64,000 nucleotides of DNA, from positions 3,169,501-3,233,500 of the forward strand of contig NZ_CP031416.1 of assembly GCF_003367375.1 (NCBI RefSeq), given 5' to 3'. The stretch's first letter is position 1, and the number at the start of each line of letters is the position of its first letter. Shown in pieces: positions 1 to 8,955 of the stretch. Both the position numbers and the translations under genes were made by a program. The notes under the pieces are model-generated. The model ran no database searches. It was not told the DNA's origin and saw only the letters and a program-made list of their open reading frames with translations. This stretch comes from Gallaecimonas mangrovi (GTDB taxonomy: Bacteria; Pseudomonadota; Gammaproteobacteria; Enterobacterales; Gallaecimonadaceae).

Positions 1-272
1 CCGAGGCCCACACCCAAAACGCCATCACCAACGTCAGCGCACTGCGCCAAGCCATTGATAAAGTGCGAACAGAAGGTTTTGCGATGGTGGACCAAGAGTT
101 GGATTTAGGGCTGCGCTCTATTGCAGTGCCGGTTTTTAGCGCCAGCGGCGTGTTGCTTGGGGCTATTAATGTCAGCACCAACGCCGCCCGGGTCGACCAC
201 CACACCTTATTAGGTAAGTACTTACCTAGGCTTAAAAAAACCGCCGAAGCCATCAAAAAAGCCAGCCAATAA
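1..272 (+). CDS. IclR-family transcriptional regulator, C-terminal part (5' end outside window)
   Basis: The reading frame is open from the first complete codon (base 3) to the TAA at 270-272, so only the last 90 residues are present. The stretch DQELDLGLRSIAVPVF followed by GAINVST is the C-terminal effector-binding half of IclR-type regulators of the PcaR/PobR kind, which sense aromatic or organic-acid ligands. The DNA-binding N-terminus lies to the left of the window, so the target and ligand cannot be stated. A GTG at 63 is in frame but lies inside the conserved domain and is not a start. A terminator follows directly. Confidence 0.8.
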   Translation, partial: EAHTQNAITNVSALRQAIDKVRTEGFAMVDQELDLGLRSIAVPVFSASGVLLGAINVSTNAARVDHHTLLGKYLPRLKKTAEAIKKASQ

Positions 273-273
273 C

Positions 274-297
274 AGGGCCCCTCACAAGGGCCTTTTT
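274..297 (+). terminator. Intrinsic terminator after the IclR-type gene
   Basis: An imperfect hairpin (GGCCC at 276-280 with GGGCC at 288-292, extended by a G-T and an A-T pair) is followed by five T. It separates this gene from hrpB, which converges on it. Confidence 0.7.
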
Positions 298-303
298 AAT
301 GAC

Positions 304-2754
304 TTAACCGTTTTCCCGTTGCTGGCGCTTTTTGGTAAAGCGGCTGGGGCTGGCATTGGCTGGATCTTCCGGCCAGTCATGTTTGGGGTAACGGCCACGC
401 ATTTCCTTGCGCACCTCGCTGTAACTTCCGGCCCAAAACCCTGCTAAATCCCGCGTTACCTGCAAAGGTCGGCGGGCGGGCGACAACAAAGCGCAGGTCA
501 CCACCACCTTGCCATCGCAGATAGTGGGAGAGGCGGTTTGGCCATAAAGTGCCTGCATGGGTACCGAAAGCACCGGCGCTTCGTCCAAACGATATTCCAG
601 CGCAAATTGTTGGCCGGTAGGCACCTCCAGGCGGGTGGGTAGTAACCTTGCCAGTTCCTTGGGTAAAGGCCATGGCAGCGCCGCCTCCATGGCTTGGCGA
701 AGGTCAACTTTAGTCAGTGCTTGCTTACTTTTTACAGTCGATAAATAAGGGCCAAGCCAGCTTTCCAAGGTGTCGAGCAAGGCCTCATCGCTTACATCGG
801 GCCAGGGCATGTGTGGCAACCATTGCTTGGCACAAAGTATCCGGGTTTGCAGCTGCCGGCTGGCATCATCCCACGGCAGGGCCTGCGCGCCCTGGCGGCG
901 CAGCCAATCGCAAAGGGCGGCGGTGCGCTGGCCATCGTCAAGGTTGGGCAATGCTTTGGTGGCCAGCACCAAGGCGCCGTAGCGCTGCTCTTGCTGGGCA
1001 ACAAGGCGCTCGCCTTGCCAATCAAGCCTTGGCTGCCAATGAATATGGCGTTGGTGTAGTGCCTGCCAATCGTCTTCAGCAACAGCGGCGGCCAGGCGAA
1101 TGGTGGCATCGCCTTTATCACCACTCATTTGTGCCACCACCAGCCAGGGGGTGCCCCAAAGCCGGTCACCTTCAGCCAATCTTGCCCCCCGGCCCATGGC
1201 CAAACGATAACGGCCAGGGCTAACCTCAACGGCAATGCGCTCGGGGTAAGCCAAGCTCAAAATGGCGCCCAATGACCATCTGACCTCGCCGTGCGGGCGT
1301 AGCTGGCGCAGATAACGCTCTGATTGGCGGGCAATGGGGTGTTTACCTAAGGCCGTTAACCGGCCTTCAATATCACTGTCCCATTGAGAAAAGGGATCGC
1401 GCTCTTCCAAAAGCGCCGCCATAAGCGCCGCTTGTTTAAGGGAAGGCCCAGCTTGCTCAGCGACTAATGTCAGCATATGGGCAAGCCGGGGGTGACAACC
1501 CAACCGCGCCATTTGTCGGCCGGCCTTAGTAATACGGCCATCTTCCAAAGCATCAAGCTGGCCGAGCAGTTTACAAGCCTCAGCCCAGGGCCGCGTTGGC
1601 GGCAAATCAAGCCAGGCCAATTGTGCAGGTTCATGAATCCCCCACTGCGCCAGCTCTAGCGCCAAGGGCGCTAAATCAGAGGCCAATATTTCGGGCGGTG
1701 TTTGCGCACTCAGGCTTTGCTGCTGGCTTTCCCCCCAAAGACGAATAGCGATGCCCGGCGCTAAGCGCCCGGCCCGGCCCGCACGCTGGGTGGCTGAGGC
1801 CTGGCTAATACGGCAAAGCTTCAGTTGGCTCATGCCGGTGGCCACATCCAGCAGCGGCCGCCGGCACCAGCCGCTATCAATCACTAGCCGAATGCCTTCG
1901 ATGGTAAGCGAGGTTTCAGCAATGGGCGTGGCCAGCACCAGTTTGCGCCGACCATTGCCAGGCGGCGCAATGGCGGCATCTTGCAAGGCTTTATCCAGGT
2001 CGCCATAGAGCGGGTAAAGGTCAACATCGTCAGGCAGCCGTGCGCCAAGATCGGCTGCCAAACGGCGAATTTCGCCGCCGCCCGGTAAAAACACCAGCAT
2101 AGAGCCAGGCTCTGAGGCCAAAGTACTTAGCACCACCGCGCTACATAGCCCCAGCCATGGCTGGTTAACCTTGGGAGCCAGGTAGCGAACATCGACAGGA
2201 AAGCTGCGGCCCTGGCTTTGAATTCGGGCGCACGGCGCTAACATGGTGTGTAAACGCTCGCCATCAAGGGTGGCGGACATCACCAGTATTTTCAGGTCAT
2301 CCCGCAATCCGCTTTGCACATCCAGCGCCAGAGCCAGCGCTAAATCGCCAGTTAGGTTACGTTCGTGAAATTCATCGAAAATGACCAGGCTGACACCTTC
2401 AAGCTCAGGGTCAGTTTGTAAGCGGCGTACCAAAATCCCTTCGGTAACAACTTCAAGGCGGGTATCAGCGCTGACAGCACTGTCGGTACGGGTGCGATAC
2501 CCCACCGTTTGGCCGGCTTTTTCGCCCAAGGTGCTAGCCATGTAACGGGCAAGACTACGGGCCGCTAGCCGCCTGGGTTCAAGCATAATAATGGTGCCCG
2601 AAAGCACCTTTAATAGCCTAAGCGGCACTTGCGTGGACTTACCGGCGCCGGGTGGCGCTTCCAGGATAAGCCGCTGGTGCTCGGCAATCGCCGATGTAAG
2701 CTGAGGTAATACCTCGTCAACAGGCAGGGAACCCAAAGCCAGTCTCTTTGTCAT
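304..2754 (-). CDS. hrpB: ATP-dependent helicase HrpB
   Basis: A DEAH/DExH-type RNA helicase of 816 residues, the usual HrpB length. In order: Walker A PPGAGKST, the DEFHERN box, SATLDG (motif III), TPIAETSLTI (motif V) and QRAGRAGR (motif VI), then the long HrpB-specific C-terminal region. It is an NTP-dependent, probably cytoplasmic helicase; its cellular role is poorly defined even in E. coli. The frame extends 22 codons further upstream, but that stretch runs over the start of thpR and lacks family similarity, so the ATG giving MTKRLALG at 2754 is preferred. It is divergent from thpR with about 23 bp between the starts, so the promoters must overlap the genes. Next to thpR and sfsA as in E. 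coli. Confidence 0.93.
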   Translation of the reverse strand: MTKRLALGSLPVDEVLPQLTSAIAEHQRLILEAPPGAGKSTQVPLRLLKVLSGTIIMLEPRRLAARSLARYMASTLGEKAGQTVGYRTRTDSAVSADTRLEVVTEGILVRRLQTDPELEGVSLVIFDEFHERNLTGDLALALALDVQSGLRDDLKILVMSATLDGERLHTMLAPCARIQSQGRSFPVDVRYLAPKVNQPWLGLCSAVVLSTLASEPGSMLVFLPGGGEIRRLAADLGARLPDDVDLYPLYGDLDKALQDAAIAPPGNGRRKLVLATPIAETSLTIEGIRLVIDSGWCRRPLLDVATGMSQLKLCRISQASATQRAGRAGRLAPGIAIRLWGESQQQSLSAQTPPEILASDLAPLALELAQWGIHEPAQLAWLDLPPTRPWAEACKLLGQLDALEDGRITKAGRQMARLGCHPRLAHMLTLVAEQAGPSLKQAALMAALLEERDPFSQWDSDIEGRLTALGKHPIARQSERYLRQLRPHGEVRWSLGAILSLAYPERIAVEVSPGRYRLAMGRGARLAEGDRLWGTPWLVVAQMSGDKGDATIRLAAAVAEDDWQALHQRHIHWQPRLDWQGERLVAQQEQRYGALVLATKALPNLDDGQRTAALCDWLRRQGAQALPWDDASRQLQTRILCAKQWLPHMPWPDVSDEALLDTLESWLGPYLSTVKSKQALTKVDLRQAMEAALPWPLPKELARLLPTRLEVPTGQQFALEYRLDEAPVLSVPMQALYGQTASPTICDGKVVVTCALLSPARRPLQVTRDLAGFWAGSYSEVRKEMRGRYPKHDWPEDPANASPSRFTKKRQQRENG

Positions 2755-2777
2755 CAAAACCGGGGAATGAGTGTACC

Positions 2778-3287
2778 ATGAGCGCCATGCGACTTTTCTT
2801 TGGTTTATCCCTAACACCAACCCAAGCAGAAACGGTTAGCCAGTGGCGTAACCAAGCCTTTACCGCGCTCAAAAAGCCCGTTCCAGAAGCTAACTTTCAC
2901 CTGACGCTGGCCTTTATTGGCGAGCTTGCCGATAGCAAGTTGCCGGACTTGATAGCTGGCGCTAAAACCGCTCCGTGGTCAGCCTTTTCCGTACCGATCA
3001 CCCGGTTTGGCCAGTGGCCCAAAGCGGGTATTGCCTATCTGGCTCCTCACCAAGCGCCCGAGCCGCTGCTGCAGTTAGCAGCAAAACTGCAAGCGCTTTC
3101 GAAAGACCTTGGCGGTTTTGTGGATAACCGCCCCTATCAGCCACACCTAACGCTGGCGCGAGGCATGCACCAACCTACCCTTCCAAGCATTGCCATACCG
3201 CCATTTTTAATAAACGCCCAGCAGTTTGCGCTTTACCATTCCGAGCGTGGCCACTACCAAGTGCTGGCAACTTTTCACGCGCAATAA
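2778..3287 (+). CDS. thpR: RNA 2',3'-cyclic phosphodiesterase (LigT/ThpR)
   Basis: A 169-residue 2H phosphoesterase. Both signature HxTx motifs are visible: HLTL about residues 40-43 and HLTL about 128-131, with FFGLSL at the N-terminus as in this family. It opens 2',3'-cyclic phosphates on RNA ends and can join tRNA half-molecules in vitro; its physiological role is uncertain. The ATG at 2778 is about 11 bases after GGGGA. A second ATG at 2787 (MRLFFG) is also possible. Ends in a shared bidirectional terminator. Confidence 0.9.
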   Translation: MSAMRLFFGLSLTPTQAETVSQWRNQAFTALKKPVPEANFHLTLAFIGELADSKLPDLIAGAKTAPWSAFSVPITRFGQWPKAGIAYLAPHQAPEPLLQLAAKLQALSKDLGGFVDNRPYQPHLTLARGMHQPTLPSIAIPPFLINAQQFALYHSERGHYQVLATFHAQ

Positions 3288-3313
3288 AAAACGCCGCTTT
3301 AAGCGGCGTTTTG
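3286..3313. terminator. Bidirectional terminator between thpR and the S9 peptidase
   Basis: A near-perfect palindrome, AACGCCGCTT / AAGCGGCGTT, with A-runs and T-runs on either side serves the two convergent genes. It abuts both stop codons. Confidence 0.85.
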
Positions 3314-5284
3314 TTACGAACCAATATTGGCTTTAAGAAAGGCAAGTTCTTTCTTAAAAAGTTTTTCAATATGTTTAGGATCGTTAAACCCATGATATTC
3401 AGTACGTTCTGAATACCACTCATAGGGTTTCCCAGCCTTTTTCATAGCGTCTCGTAATGCTTCGGACTGTTCTATTGGTGCAATATTATCTTGGCCACCT
3501 GATACTATTAATACTGGCCCTTTTAATTTATCAACATGATTAACTGGTGACTGATCAGCAAGCGCCATTTCATCATCACCTAGTGTTTTCTCTAAATAAT
3601 TAATTGCACTGACGTGATCGGTTCGCTGGGTATCATTACGCCATTTATTAATGTCATAAACTCCAACGTAACCGATAGCGCATTTATATAAATCAGGCTC
3701 TCGTTCTGCACTTCGAACCGCAGCAAAACCACCATAAGAGGCACCAGCAGCACAAATACGATTTTTATCGGCAATACCTTCTTTGATCAAAAATTTCACA
3801 CCGTCGGTCATATCATTAATCATCATAGTTCCCCATTTATGATAACCCGACTCGATATATTTTTTACCAAAGCCCCCTGAGCCGCGAAACTCAGGTTGGA
3901 ATACAGCAAAACCATTATTAGCTAAGACCTGTACATAAGGATCATATTCCCAATAATCGCGGAAGCCATAGGGCCCTCCATGAGGCATCATTACCAAGGG
4001 CAGATTTTTTTCTTTCCCCTTGGGTAAAGTCAAATACCCACGTAGCGTTTGGCCATCTCGACTCTGGTAAGTAACGAACTGACTGTGAGCCATCTTTTTA
4101 CTATCAAGCCACTTTGCCTCACTCAGTAAAAAGCTAACCGACATTTTCTTTTTATCGAAAAGGTAATACTGACCTGGATTGACATCTGAAGATACTTTTA
4201 CAACCATCAAACGACTATCGTCAGTTGCGGAAGTTATATCGACATTGCTATCAGGAAATGAAGAGATTAACCCTTTTAAATCAGCCGCAAAAGAGGATGT
4301 CTCAGCTGCTTTAAGAAAAGCGACCTTAGGACGAAAAAGGTCATATTTAGCACCAATAACATTATGATAATAGCCATTTTTCAGATCGAAAACAGGGCTA
4401 ACATCTACATCCGGAGACTGATATAAAACAGTCTCTTTCTTATTTTTAATATCATAACTAACTAGTGCCAATGTATCGCGGCCACGGTCTGATAAACCAA
4501 TCACAGTTTTATTATCAGGCAATATTGAAATGGGACGAAAACCACCTTCAGACTCACCGTAATGTTCTATCTCTTGCCAGTTTTCACCATTCGCGTCTCG
4601 ATAAACAAGAACAGCTTGATTTTTCTTTCTTAAATCAACCCCACTGGCGAAACGAACATTGCCTTTATTATCGGTAACAACGTAGTCAGTTCTTACCGGA
4701 ATTCTTGCCACGCTAACTCTTCTACCGCTGTAAACATCCTGTTTAAACACAGTGCCATAATCAATCTCACGTTGAATGTTTTGTCCAAGGATCAATACAT
4801 GGCGGGGATCGTCAGGCAAAGTATCAATTAACTCCCCTTTCATATTAAATGAACTATTGTCGTCTCTCACCCCAGTTGTTCGTGCTCGTCGCCCAAAAAT
4901 CATTTCACCTTGAGAGCCATCAGCGTTGACAACAAACAACTCGCCCGTAGGCACTGGCACATCCAAACCGCCTAATTTTCTTTGTACTGAAAGCATTAGC
5001 CGATTATCACTAATCCAAGTAATGTTGCGAACATCATCGGGCCTATCAAACTTTCGAGCTGAGGTTACGGTGAGACTCTTACCACGCTTCAAAACCACTA
5101 AACTGGTTACACCTTCAGCATTGACTACTTTGGCGGCGAGATAAGTCCCTTTGGGTGAGATCTCTAAGTTCTGAAATTGGGCTCTGCGTGCGAAATCTTT
5201 CAGTTCAACAGTGCCAGAGGTGGCGGGAGTAGCAAAAGAATGCACAGAGAAAATAAGTGCGCTAGCAAACAACTTCCTTATCAT
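3314..5284 (-). CDS. Exported S9-family prolyl oligopeptidase-like peptidase
   Basis: 656 residues with an N-terminal signal peptide (hydrophobic FASALIFSVHSFA, likely cleavage near ATPA), a beta-propeller-like N-terminal half and a C-terminal alpha/beta-hydrolase. The catalytic triad can be placed: Ser in GASYGGFA, Asp in SGGQDNIAP, His in EYHGF. Family members cleave oligopeptides in the periplasm or outside the cell; the substrate is unknown. The gene is clearly richer in A and T than both neighbours and uses many A/T-ending codons. It sits between thpR and pepB/sfsA, where E. coli has no such gene, which suggests acquisition by transfer. The upstream ribosome site is weak. Confidence 0.85.
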   Translation of the reverse strand: MIRKLFASALIFSVHSFATPATSGTVELKDFARRAQFQNLEISPKGTYLAAKVVNAEGVTSLVVLKRGKSLTVTSARKFDRPDDVRNITWISDNRLMLSVQRKLGGLDVPVPTGELFVVNADGSQGEMIFGRRARTTGVRDDNSSFNMKGELIDTLPDDPRHVLILGQNIQREIDYGTVFKQDVYSGRRVSVARIPVRTDYVVTDNKGNVRFASGVDLRKKNQAVLVYRDANGENWQEIEHYGESEGGFRPISILPDNKTVIGLSDRGRDTLALVSYDIKNKKETVLYQSPDVDVSPVFDLKNGYYHNVIGAKYDLFRPKVAFLKAAETSSFAADLKGLISSFPDSNVDITSATDDSRLMVVKVSSDVNPGQYYLFDKKKMSVSFLLSEAKWLDSKKMAHSQFVTYQSRDGQTLRGYLTLPKGKEKNLPLVMMPHGGPYGFRDYWEYDPYVQVLANNGFAVFQPEFRGSGGFGKKYIESGYHKWGTMMINDMTDGVKFLIKEGIADKNRICAAGASYGGFAAVRSAEREPDLYKCAIGYVGVYDINKWRNDTQRTDHVSAINYLEKTLGDDEMALADQSPVNHVDKLKGPVLIVSGGQDNIAPIEQSEALRDAMKKAGKPYEWYSERTEYHGFNDPKHIEKLFKKELAFLKANIGS

Positions 5285-5323
5285 AAATAGTCATCTCAGC
5301 AATAAAACTGACAAGAAAGTAAC

Positions 5324-5354
5324 AAAAAAAGGAGGGGTGCACCCTCCTTTTTTA
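5324..5354 (-). terminator. Terminator after pepB
   Basis: AAGGAGGG and CCCTCCTT arms around a short loop with long A and T runs, just past the pepB stop. It also isolates the S9 peptidase gene from pepB read-through. Confidence 0.8.
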
Positions 5355-5366
5355 ACACAAATGCAG

Positions 5367-6638
5367 TCAACTTAACGCTTTAATACTGCTGGCAATAGTA
5401 CGGATACCACGGGCGGTAGCACCTGCCGCCCAAAGGGCGTTTTCGCTGTTGTTAAAGCAGGATGCCAGGTCCATATGCACCCAGCCTTTACCGCTGTCAC
5501 GCACAAAGCGAGACAGGAAGCCGGCGGCATTGGAGGCACCACCGGCGCCGCCGCCTTTTTGGGCACGGCTATTGGCGGTGTCAGCATAGGCACTGGGGCA
5601 TTCAAATTGGTGGAAGGGCTCTAGCGGCAACGGCCAAGCCGGTTCGCATTCAGCGTCGGCAATGGCATTGACCTTAGCCACCACTTCTTTATCAAGGGCA
5701 AAAAGCGCGTTGTAATGGCTGCCAACGGCGGTCATCGCCGCGCCGGTCAGGGTTGCGGCATTAATGATAAGCGGCGCCCCGGATTCACCCGCCACCAGCA
5801 GACCGTCAGCCAACACCAAGCGGCCTTCGGCGTCGGTGTTAACCACTTCAACGGTGGTGCCGTTTTTGTAGGTGAGAATATCGCCAAGTTTATAGGCGTT
5901 GCCAGAAACCAAGTTCTCGGCGCAGCACAAAATCAAACGCACCCGCTTATCCAAGCCGCGCAAAATAGCCAGGCCCAAACCGCCTGTCACCATAGCGGCG
6001 CCGCCCATATCGGCTTTCATGTTCAACATGCCTTCGGAGGCTTTTAACGAATAACCACCGGAGTCAAAAACAATACCTTTACCCACCAGCGCGGCGCTAA
6101 CCGGGGTGTCTTCTTGGCCGGGGTTGTAATCTAACACCAGCATCACCGGCGGCCGTGACGAGCCGCGGCCAACGTTATATAGGCCGGTCCAGCCTGCGTC
6201 TTTTAAGGCTTCGCCAGAAATCATTTTGTAGCTGACTTTGTCACCGCCCAAGGCGCTAATAAAAGAAGCGGCTTCAGAGGCGAGCATTTGCGGAGATTTT
6301 TGCTCAGGGCCTTTGTTGGTGATGTCACGCACCCAGCGGGCAACCTTAAAGCGGGCATCCAGTTCAGCGCTTTCGCTTGCCCAGCGGATACGCTCGCCGC
6401 CCAGGGTAGACATAAAGCCGTCGGCAAAAGCCCACTGCAAATCAATGTCTTCAAAACCGGTGGCCAACTGCACCTTAACAATGCCTTGGCTGCGCAAACG
6501 GCTGCCTGCTTGTTGAATACGGCGGCGATCGCTGGCGTGCACGGTGGCGCCGTTTTCTTTAAAACTGATTAGGGCATTGTCGCCCCATTGGCTGGCAGCG
6601 GCTTCGCCAGTCAGAGTTACCTCAAACCATTCACTCAT
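5367..6638 (-). CDS. pepB: Peptidase B, M17 leucyl aminopeptidase family
   Basis: 423 residues, matching PepB (about 427) rather than the longer PepA. It is a cytoplasmic Zn/Mn aminopeptidase that removes N-terminal residues from short peptides. The M17 signature NTDAEGRLVLAD holds metal ligands. Other family motifs are GKGIVFDSGGYSLK (a catalytic lysine and metal-binding aspartate), MKADMGGAA and LTGAA. The start is set by AGGAGTAAC just upstream of the ATG. It is divergent from sfsA across 181 bp. In E. coli pepB lies in the isc region, so its position here is a local rearrangement. Confidence 0.92.
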   Translation of the reverse strand: MSEWFEVTLTGEAAASQWGDNALISFKENGATVHASDRRRIQQAGSRLRSQGIVKVQLATGFEDIDLQWAFADGFMSTLGGERIRWASESAELDARFKVARWVRDITNKGPEQKSPQMLASEAASFISALGGDKVSYKMISGEALKDAGWTGLYNVGRGSSRPPVMLVLDYNPGQEDTPVSAALVGKGIVFDSGGYSLKASEGMLNMKADMGGAAMVTGGLGLAILRGLDKRVRLILCCAENLVSGNAYKLGDILTYKNGTTVEVVNTDAEGRLVLADGLLVAGESGAPLIINAATLTGAAMTAVGSHYNALFALDKEVVAKVNAIADAECEPAWPLPLEPFHQFECPSAYADTANSRAQKGGGAGGASNAAGFLSRFVRDSGKGWVHMDLASCFNNSENALWAAGATARGIRTIASSIKALS

Positions 6639-6819
6639 CTGTTACTCCTATTGAACGGCGAGTGGGCCAATAAGCCAGAAAGCATACACCAGCAGGGCCT
6701 TAGAAGCAGTTGCTGATTCAAACAACGACCGAAAAGCGTCGCCCTGGCCGAGGGCCAAAGCTTCAGGTAGGCTGCCGTGTCTTCCTCTTTTATAGGCGCT
6801 TTACAGCAGGAGTGGATTA

Positions 6820-7515
6820 ATGAAGTTTCAGCCGGTATTGGAAAAGGCCACCCTGATTAAACGCTACAAACGCTTTTTAGCTGATATTGATAGTGCCCGT
6901 GGCCCGTTAACCATTCACTGCGCCAACACCGGAGCCATGACCGGCTGCGGCGAGCCGGGGGATACCATCTGGTTTCGCTATGACCCCAGCCCCAAAAAGA
7001 AGCTGCCCGGTAGTTGGGAGTTAACCGAAAAAGACGGCCAGCTAATTTGCATCAATACCGCTCGTGCCAACGCCATAGTAAAAGAAGCGCTGCTTGCAAA
7101 GCGGATCAGCGAACTTGCGTTTGCTGATACGGTCTTACCTGAACAGGATGATGGCGCCGGAAGTCGTGTCGATTTCGTATTAGAAGGCCAGGGCCGCAAG
7201 CTATGGCTGGAAGTTAAAAGCGTAACGCTGCTGCTGGAAAACGGCATAGGGGCCTTTCCAGATGCGAAAAGTGCGCGCGCACTCAAGCACTTGGATGCTT
7301 TGGTCGCCAAGGTGCAGGCAGGAGAGGAAGCCGCACTTTTGTTTACAGTACTGCACAGCGGTATCGAACAGGTGAAAGCGGCAGAGCATATAGATCCTGT
7401 CTATGCTCAAAGGCTTAAAGAAGTCGCTGATAGCGGCGTCAAGTTGCTGGCCCGTAAAGCAGCGATTGGAATTGAAGGGCTAGTTCTTGACAAGGCTGTT
7501 AAAGTCATCATCTAA
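6820..7515 (+). CDS. sfsA: SfsA family protein (sugar fermentation stimulation protein A homologue)
   Basis: 231 residues, full length. Typical SfsA stretches are HCANTGAMTGC near the N-terminus, SRVDFVL and WLEVKSVTL in the middle, and LFTVLH further on. The acidic residues and the EVK motif resemble a PD-(D/E)XK nuclease core, consistent with reports that SfsA binds nucleic acid; the exact role is not established. A CAGGAG site precedes the ATG. Immediately upstream of dksA, the E. coli order. Confidence 0.92.
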   Translation: MKFQPVLEKATLIKRYKRFLADIDSARGPLTIHCANTGAMTGCGEPGDTIWFRYDPSPKKKLPGSWELTEKDGQLICINTARANAIVKEALLAKRISELAFADTVLPEQDDGAGSRVDFVLEGQGRKLWLEVKSVTLLLENGIGAFPDAKSARALKHLDALVAKVQAGEEAALLFTVLHSGIEQVKAAEHIDPVYAQRLKEVADSGVKLLARKAAIGIEGLVLDKAVKVII

Positions 7516-7518
7516 GCG

Positions 7519-7547
7519 TTGTCCTGGCCGGAACTATCTGTTATAGA
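7519..7547 (+). promoter_or_regulatory. Sigma-70-type promoter for dksA-gluQ
   Basis: TTGTCC (7519-7524) and TATAGA (7542-7547) are separated by exactly 17 bp and lie between the sfsA stop and dksA, leaving a leader of about 50 nt. Position and spacing fit; not tested. Confidence 0.55.
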
Positions 7548-7603
7548 TAGCCGCCTTAAACGAGCTGAAGGCTCACATCGTCCTGATGATTAGGAGAGTC
7601 AGC

Positions 7604-8053
7604 ATGGCTGAAGTCAAAAAGAAAAGCTCCTTGGGGGTTCTGGCTATTGCCGGCGTGGAGCCTTATCAAGAGAAGCCAGGCGAAGAGTACATGAACGAGG
7701 ATCAACTTGCGCATTTTCGCAAAATCCTCGAAGCATGGCGTCGCCAGCTCAGGGAAGAAGTGGATCGTACCGTGACCCATATGAAGGATGAAGCAGCCAA
7801 CTTTGCTGATCCTGCTGACCGTGCGTCACAAGAAGAAGAATTCAGTCTGGAGCTGCGCACCCGTGACCGCGAGCGCAAACTCATTAAGAAGATTGAAAAG
7901 ACCTTGCAGATCATCGAAGAAGGCGAATACGGCTTCTGCGAGTCTTGCGGCATTGAGATTGGTATTCGCCGTCTTGAAGCTCGCCCGACCGCTGAGCTGT
8001 GTATTGACTGCAAAACTCTTGCTGAGATCCGCGAGAAGCAAATGGCTGGCTAA
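7604..8053 (+). CDS. dksA: RNA polymerase-binding transcription factor DksA
   Basis: 149 residues. The coiled-coil region (about residues 30-105) includes the tip sequence DPADRAS, with the acidic residues needed in the RNA polymerase secondary channel. The C-terminal four-cysteine zinc finger (CESCG ... CIDCK) is intact. With ppGpp it represses rRNA promoters and activates amino-acid promoters. The ATG at 7604 follows TAGGAG; an ATG six codons upstream lacks a ribosome site. The stop overlaps the gluQ start (TAATG), which indicates translational coupling. Confidence 0.96.
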   Translation: MAEVKKKSSLGVLAIAGVEPYQEKPGEEYMNEDQLAHFRKILEAWRRQLREEVDRTVTHMKDEAANFADPADRASQEEEFSLELRTRDRERKLIKKIEKTLQIIEEGEYGFCESCGIEIGIRRLEARPTAELCIDCKTLAEIREKQMAG

Positions 8054-8907
8054 TGGCCAGCCATTACATAGGGCGCTTTGCCCCTAGTCCTTCAGGGCCG
8101 TTACACCTGGGTTCATTGGTGGCGGCCCTTGGTTCTTTTTTGGACGCTAGAGCCAATAATGGCCGCTGGTTAGTCCGCATCGAAGATATCGACCCTCCCC
8201 GTGAAATGCCCGGTGCCGACAGTGCCATTTTGCGCACTTTGGACGCCTTTGGCCTCCATTGGGATGGAGAAATACGATATCAAAGCCAATGCCACGCTGC
8301 GTATGACGCGCGTTTGGCAGCATTGGCAGCGCGGCAACAAAGCTATCGCTGTGGCTGTACCCGTAAACAGCTTAAGGCCCAAGGGCTGCACAGCCGAAAA
8401 GATTGCCAAACGCCACCAGAGGGGCAACCGGCAGCGCTGCGTTTTAAAAATGACGCCCCGGTTTATCGGTTTACTGACCGCCGTCTCGGTGCTGTGGAAG
8501 TTGGCCAAACATTGGCCGCAGAAGATTTTATTATTCATCGCAAAGACGGCCTTTATGCGTATCAATTGGCCGTTGTCAGCGACGATATAGACCAAGGTGT
8601 TACCCATGTGGTGCGAGGCCTGGACTTGCTCGACGCAACCGTCTGGCAGCTCGGGCTTTATAATGCTTTGGGCGCGAGCCATTGCCATTATTTGCATTTA
8701 CCACTGGTGTTGGGGGATGACGGACAAAAACTGTCAAAGCAGAATCATGCTGACCCCATAAATGATAAAGCGCCACTGCCTGCCCTTAAGCAAGCCATGG
8801 CGTATTTGGGGCTTAAAGCGCGAGATGACAGCTCCGTTGATGCCTTATTATCCGACGCCATCACACAATGGTCATGGCTGGATGATTCTCAACCGGCGCA
8901 AGCTTAG
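8053..8907 (+). CDS. gluQ: Glutamyl-Q tRNA(Asp) synthetase
   Basis: 284 residues, a truncated glutamyl-tRNA synthetase without an anticodon-binding domain. It attaches glutamate to queuosine at position 34 of tRNA-Asp. The HIGH-equivalent is PLHLGSLVAAL near residue 17; the KMSKS-equivalent is KLSKQ. Cysteines CGCT and a later C (near residues 97-116) form the usual zinc site. The start overlaps the dksA stop by one base. dksA-gluQ coupling is the standard gammaproteobacterial arrangement. Confidence 0.94.
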   Translation: MASHYIGRFAPSPSGPLHLGSLVAALGSFLDARANNGRWLVRIEDIDPPREMPGADSAILRTLDAFGLHWDGEIRYQSQCHAAYDARLAALAARQQSYRCGCTRKQLKAQGLHSRKDCQTPPEGQPAALRFKNDAPVYRFTDRRLGAVEVGQTLAAEDFIIHRKDGLYAYQLAVVSDDIDQGVTHVVRGLDLLDATVWQLGLYNALGASHCHYLHLPLVLGDDGQKLSKQNHADPINDKAPLPALKQAMAYLGLKARDDSSVDALLSDAITQWSWLDDSQPAQA

Positions 8908-8944
8908 GTATGATTTGCGCCTTAAACAGATTGCTTGTGTTTTC

Positions 8945-8950
8945 AGGTGA
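8945..8950 (+). promoter_or_regulatory. Ribosome-binding site that decides the pcnB start
   Basis: AGGTGA is followed by a five-base spacer and ATT at 8956. It supports the ATT and argues against GTG 8947 (which overlaps this site) and TTG 8935 (no ribosome site). Confidence 0.6.
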
Positions 8951-8955
8951 ACGAC

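Noticed and set aside
717-1223. 168-codon open frame on the plus strand inside hrpB
   Set aside because: It lies wholly antisense to conserved helicase motifs and has no ribosome site or family features.
8170-8697. 175-codon minus-strand frame in gluQ
   Set aside because: Antisense to the synthetase core motifs; no independent support.
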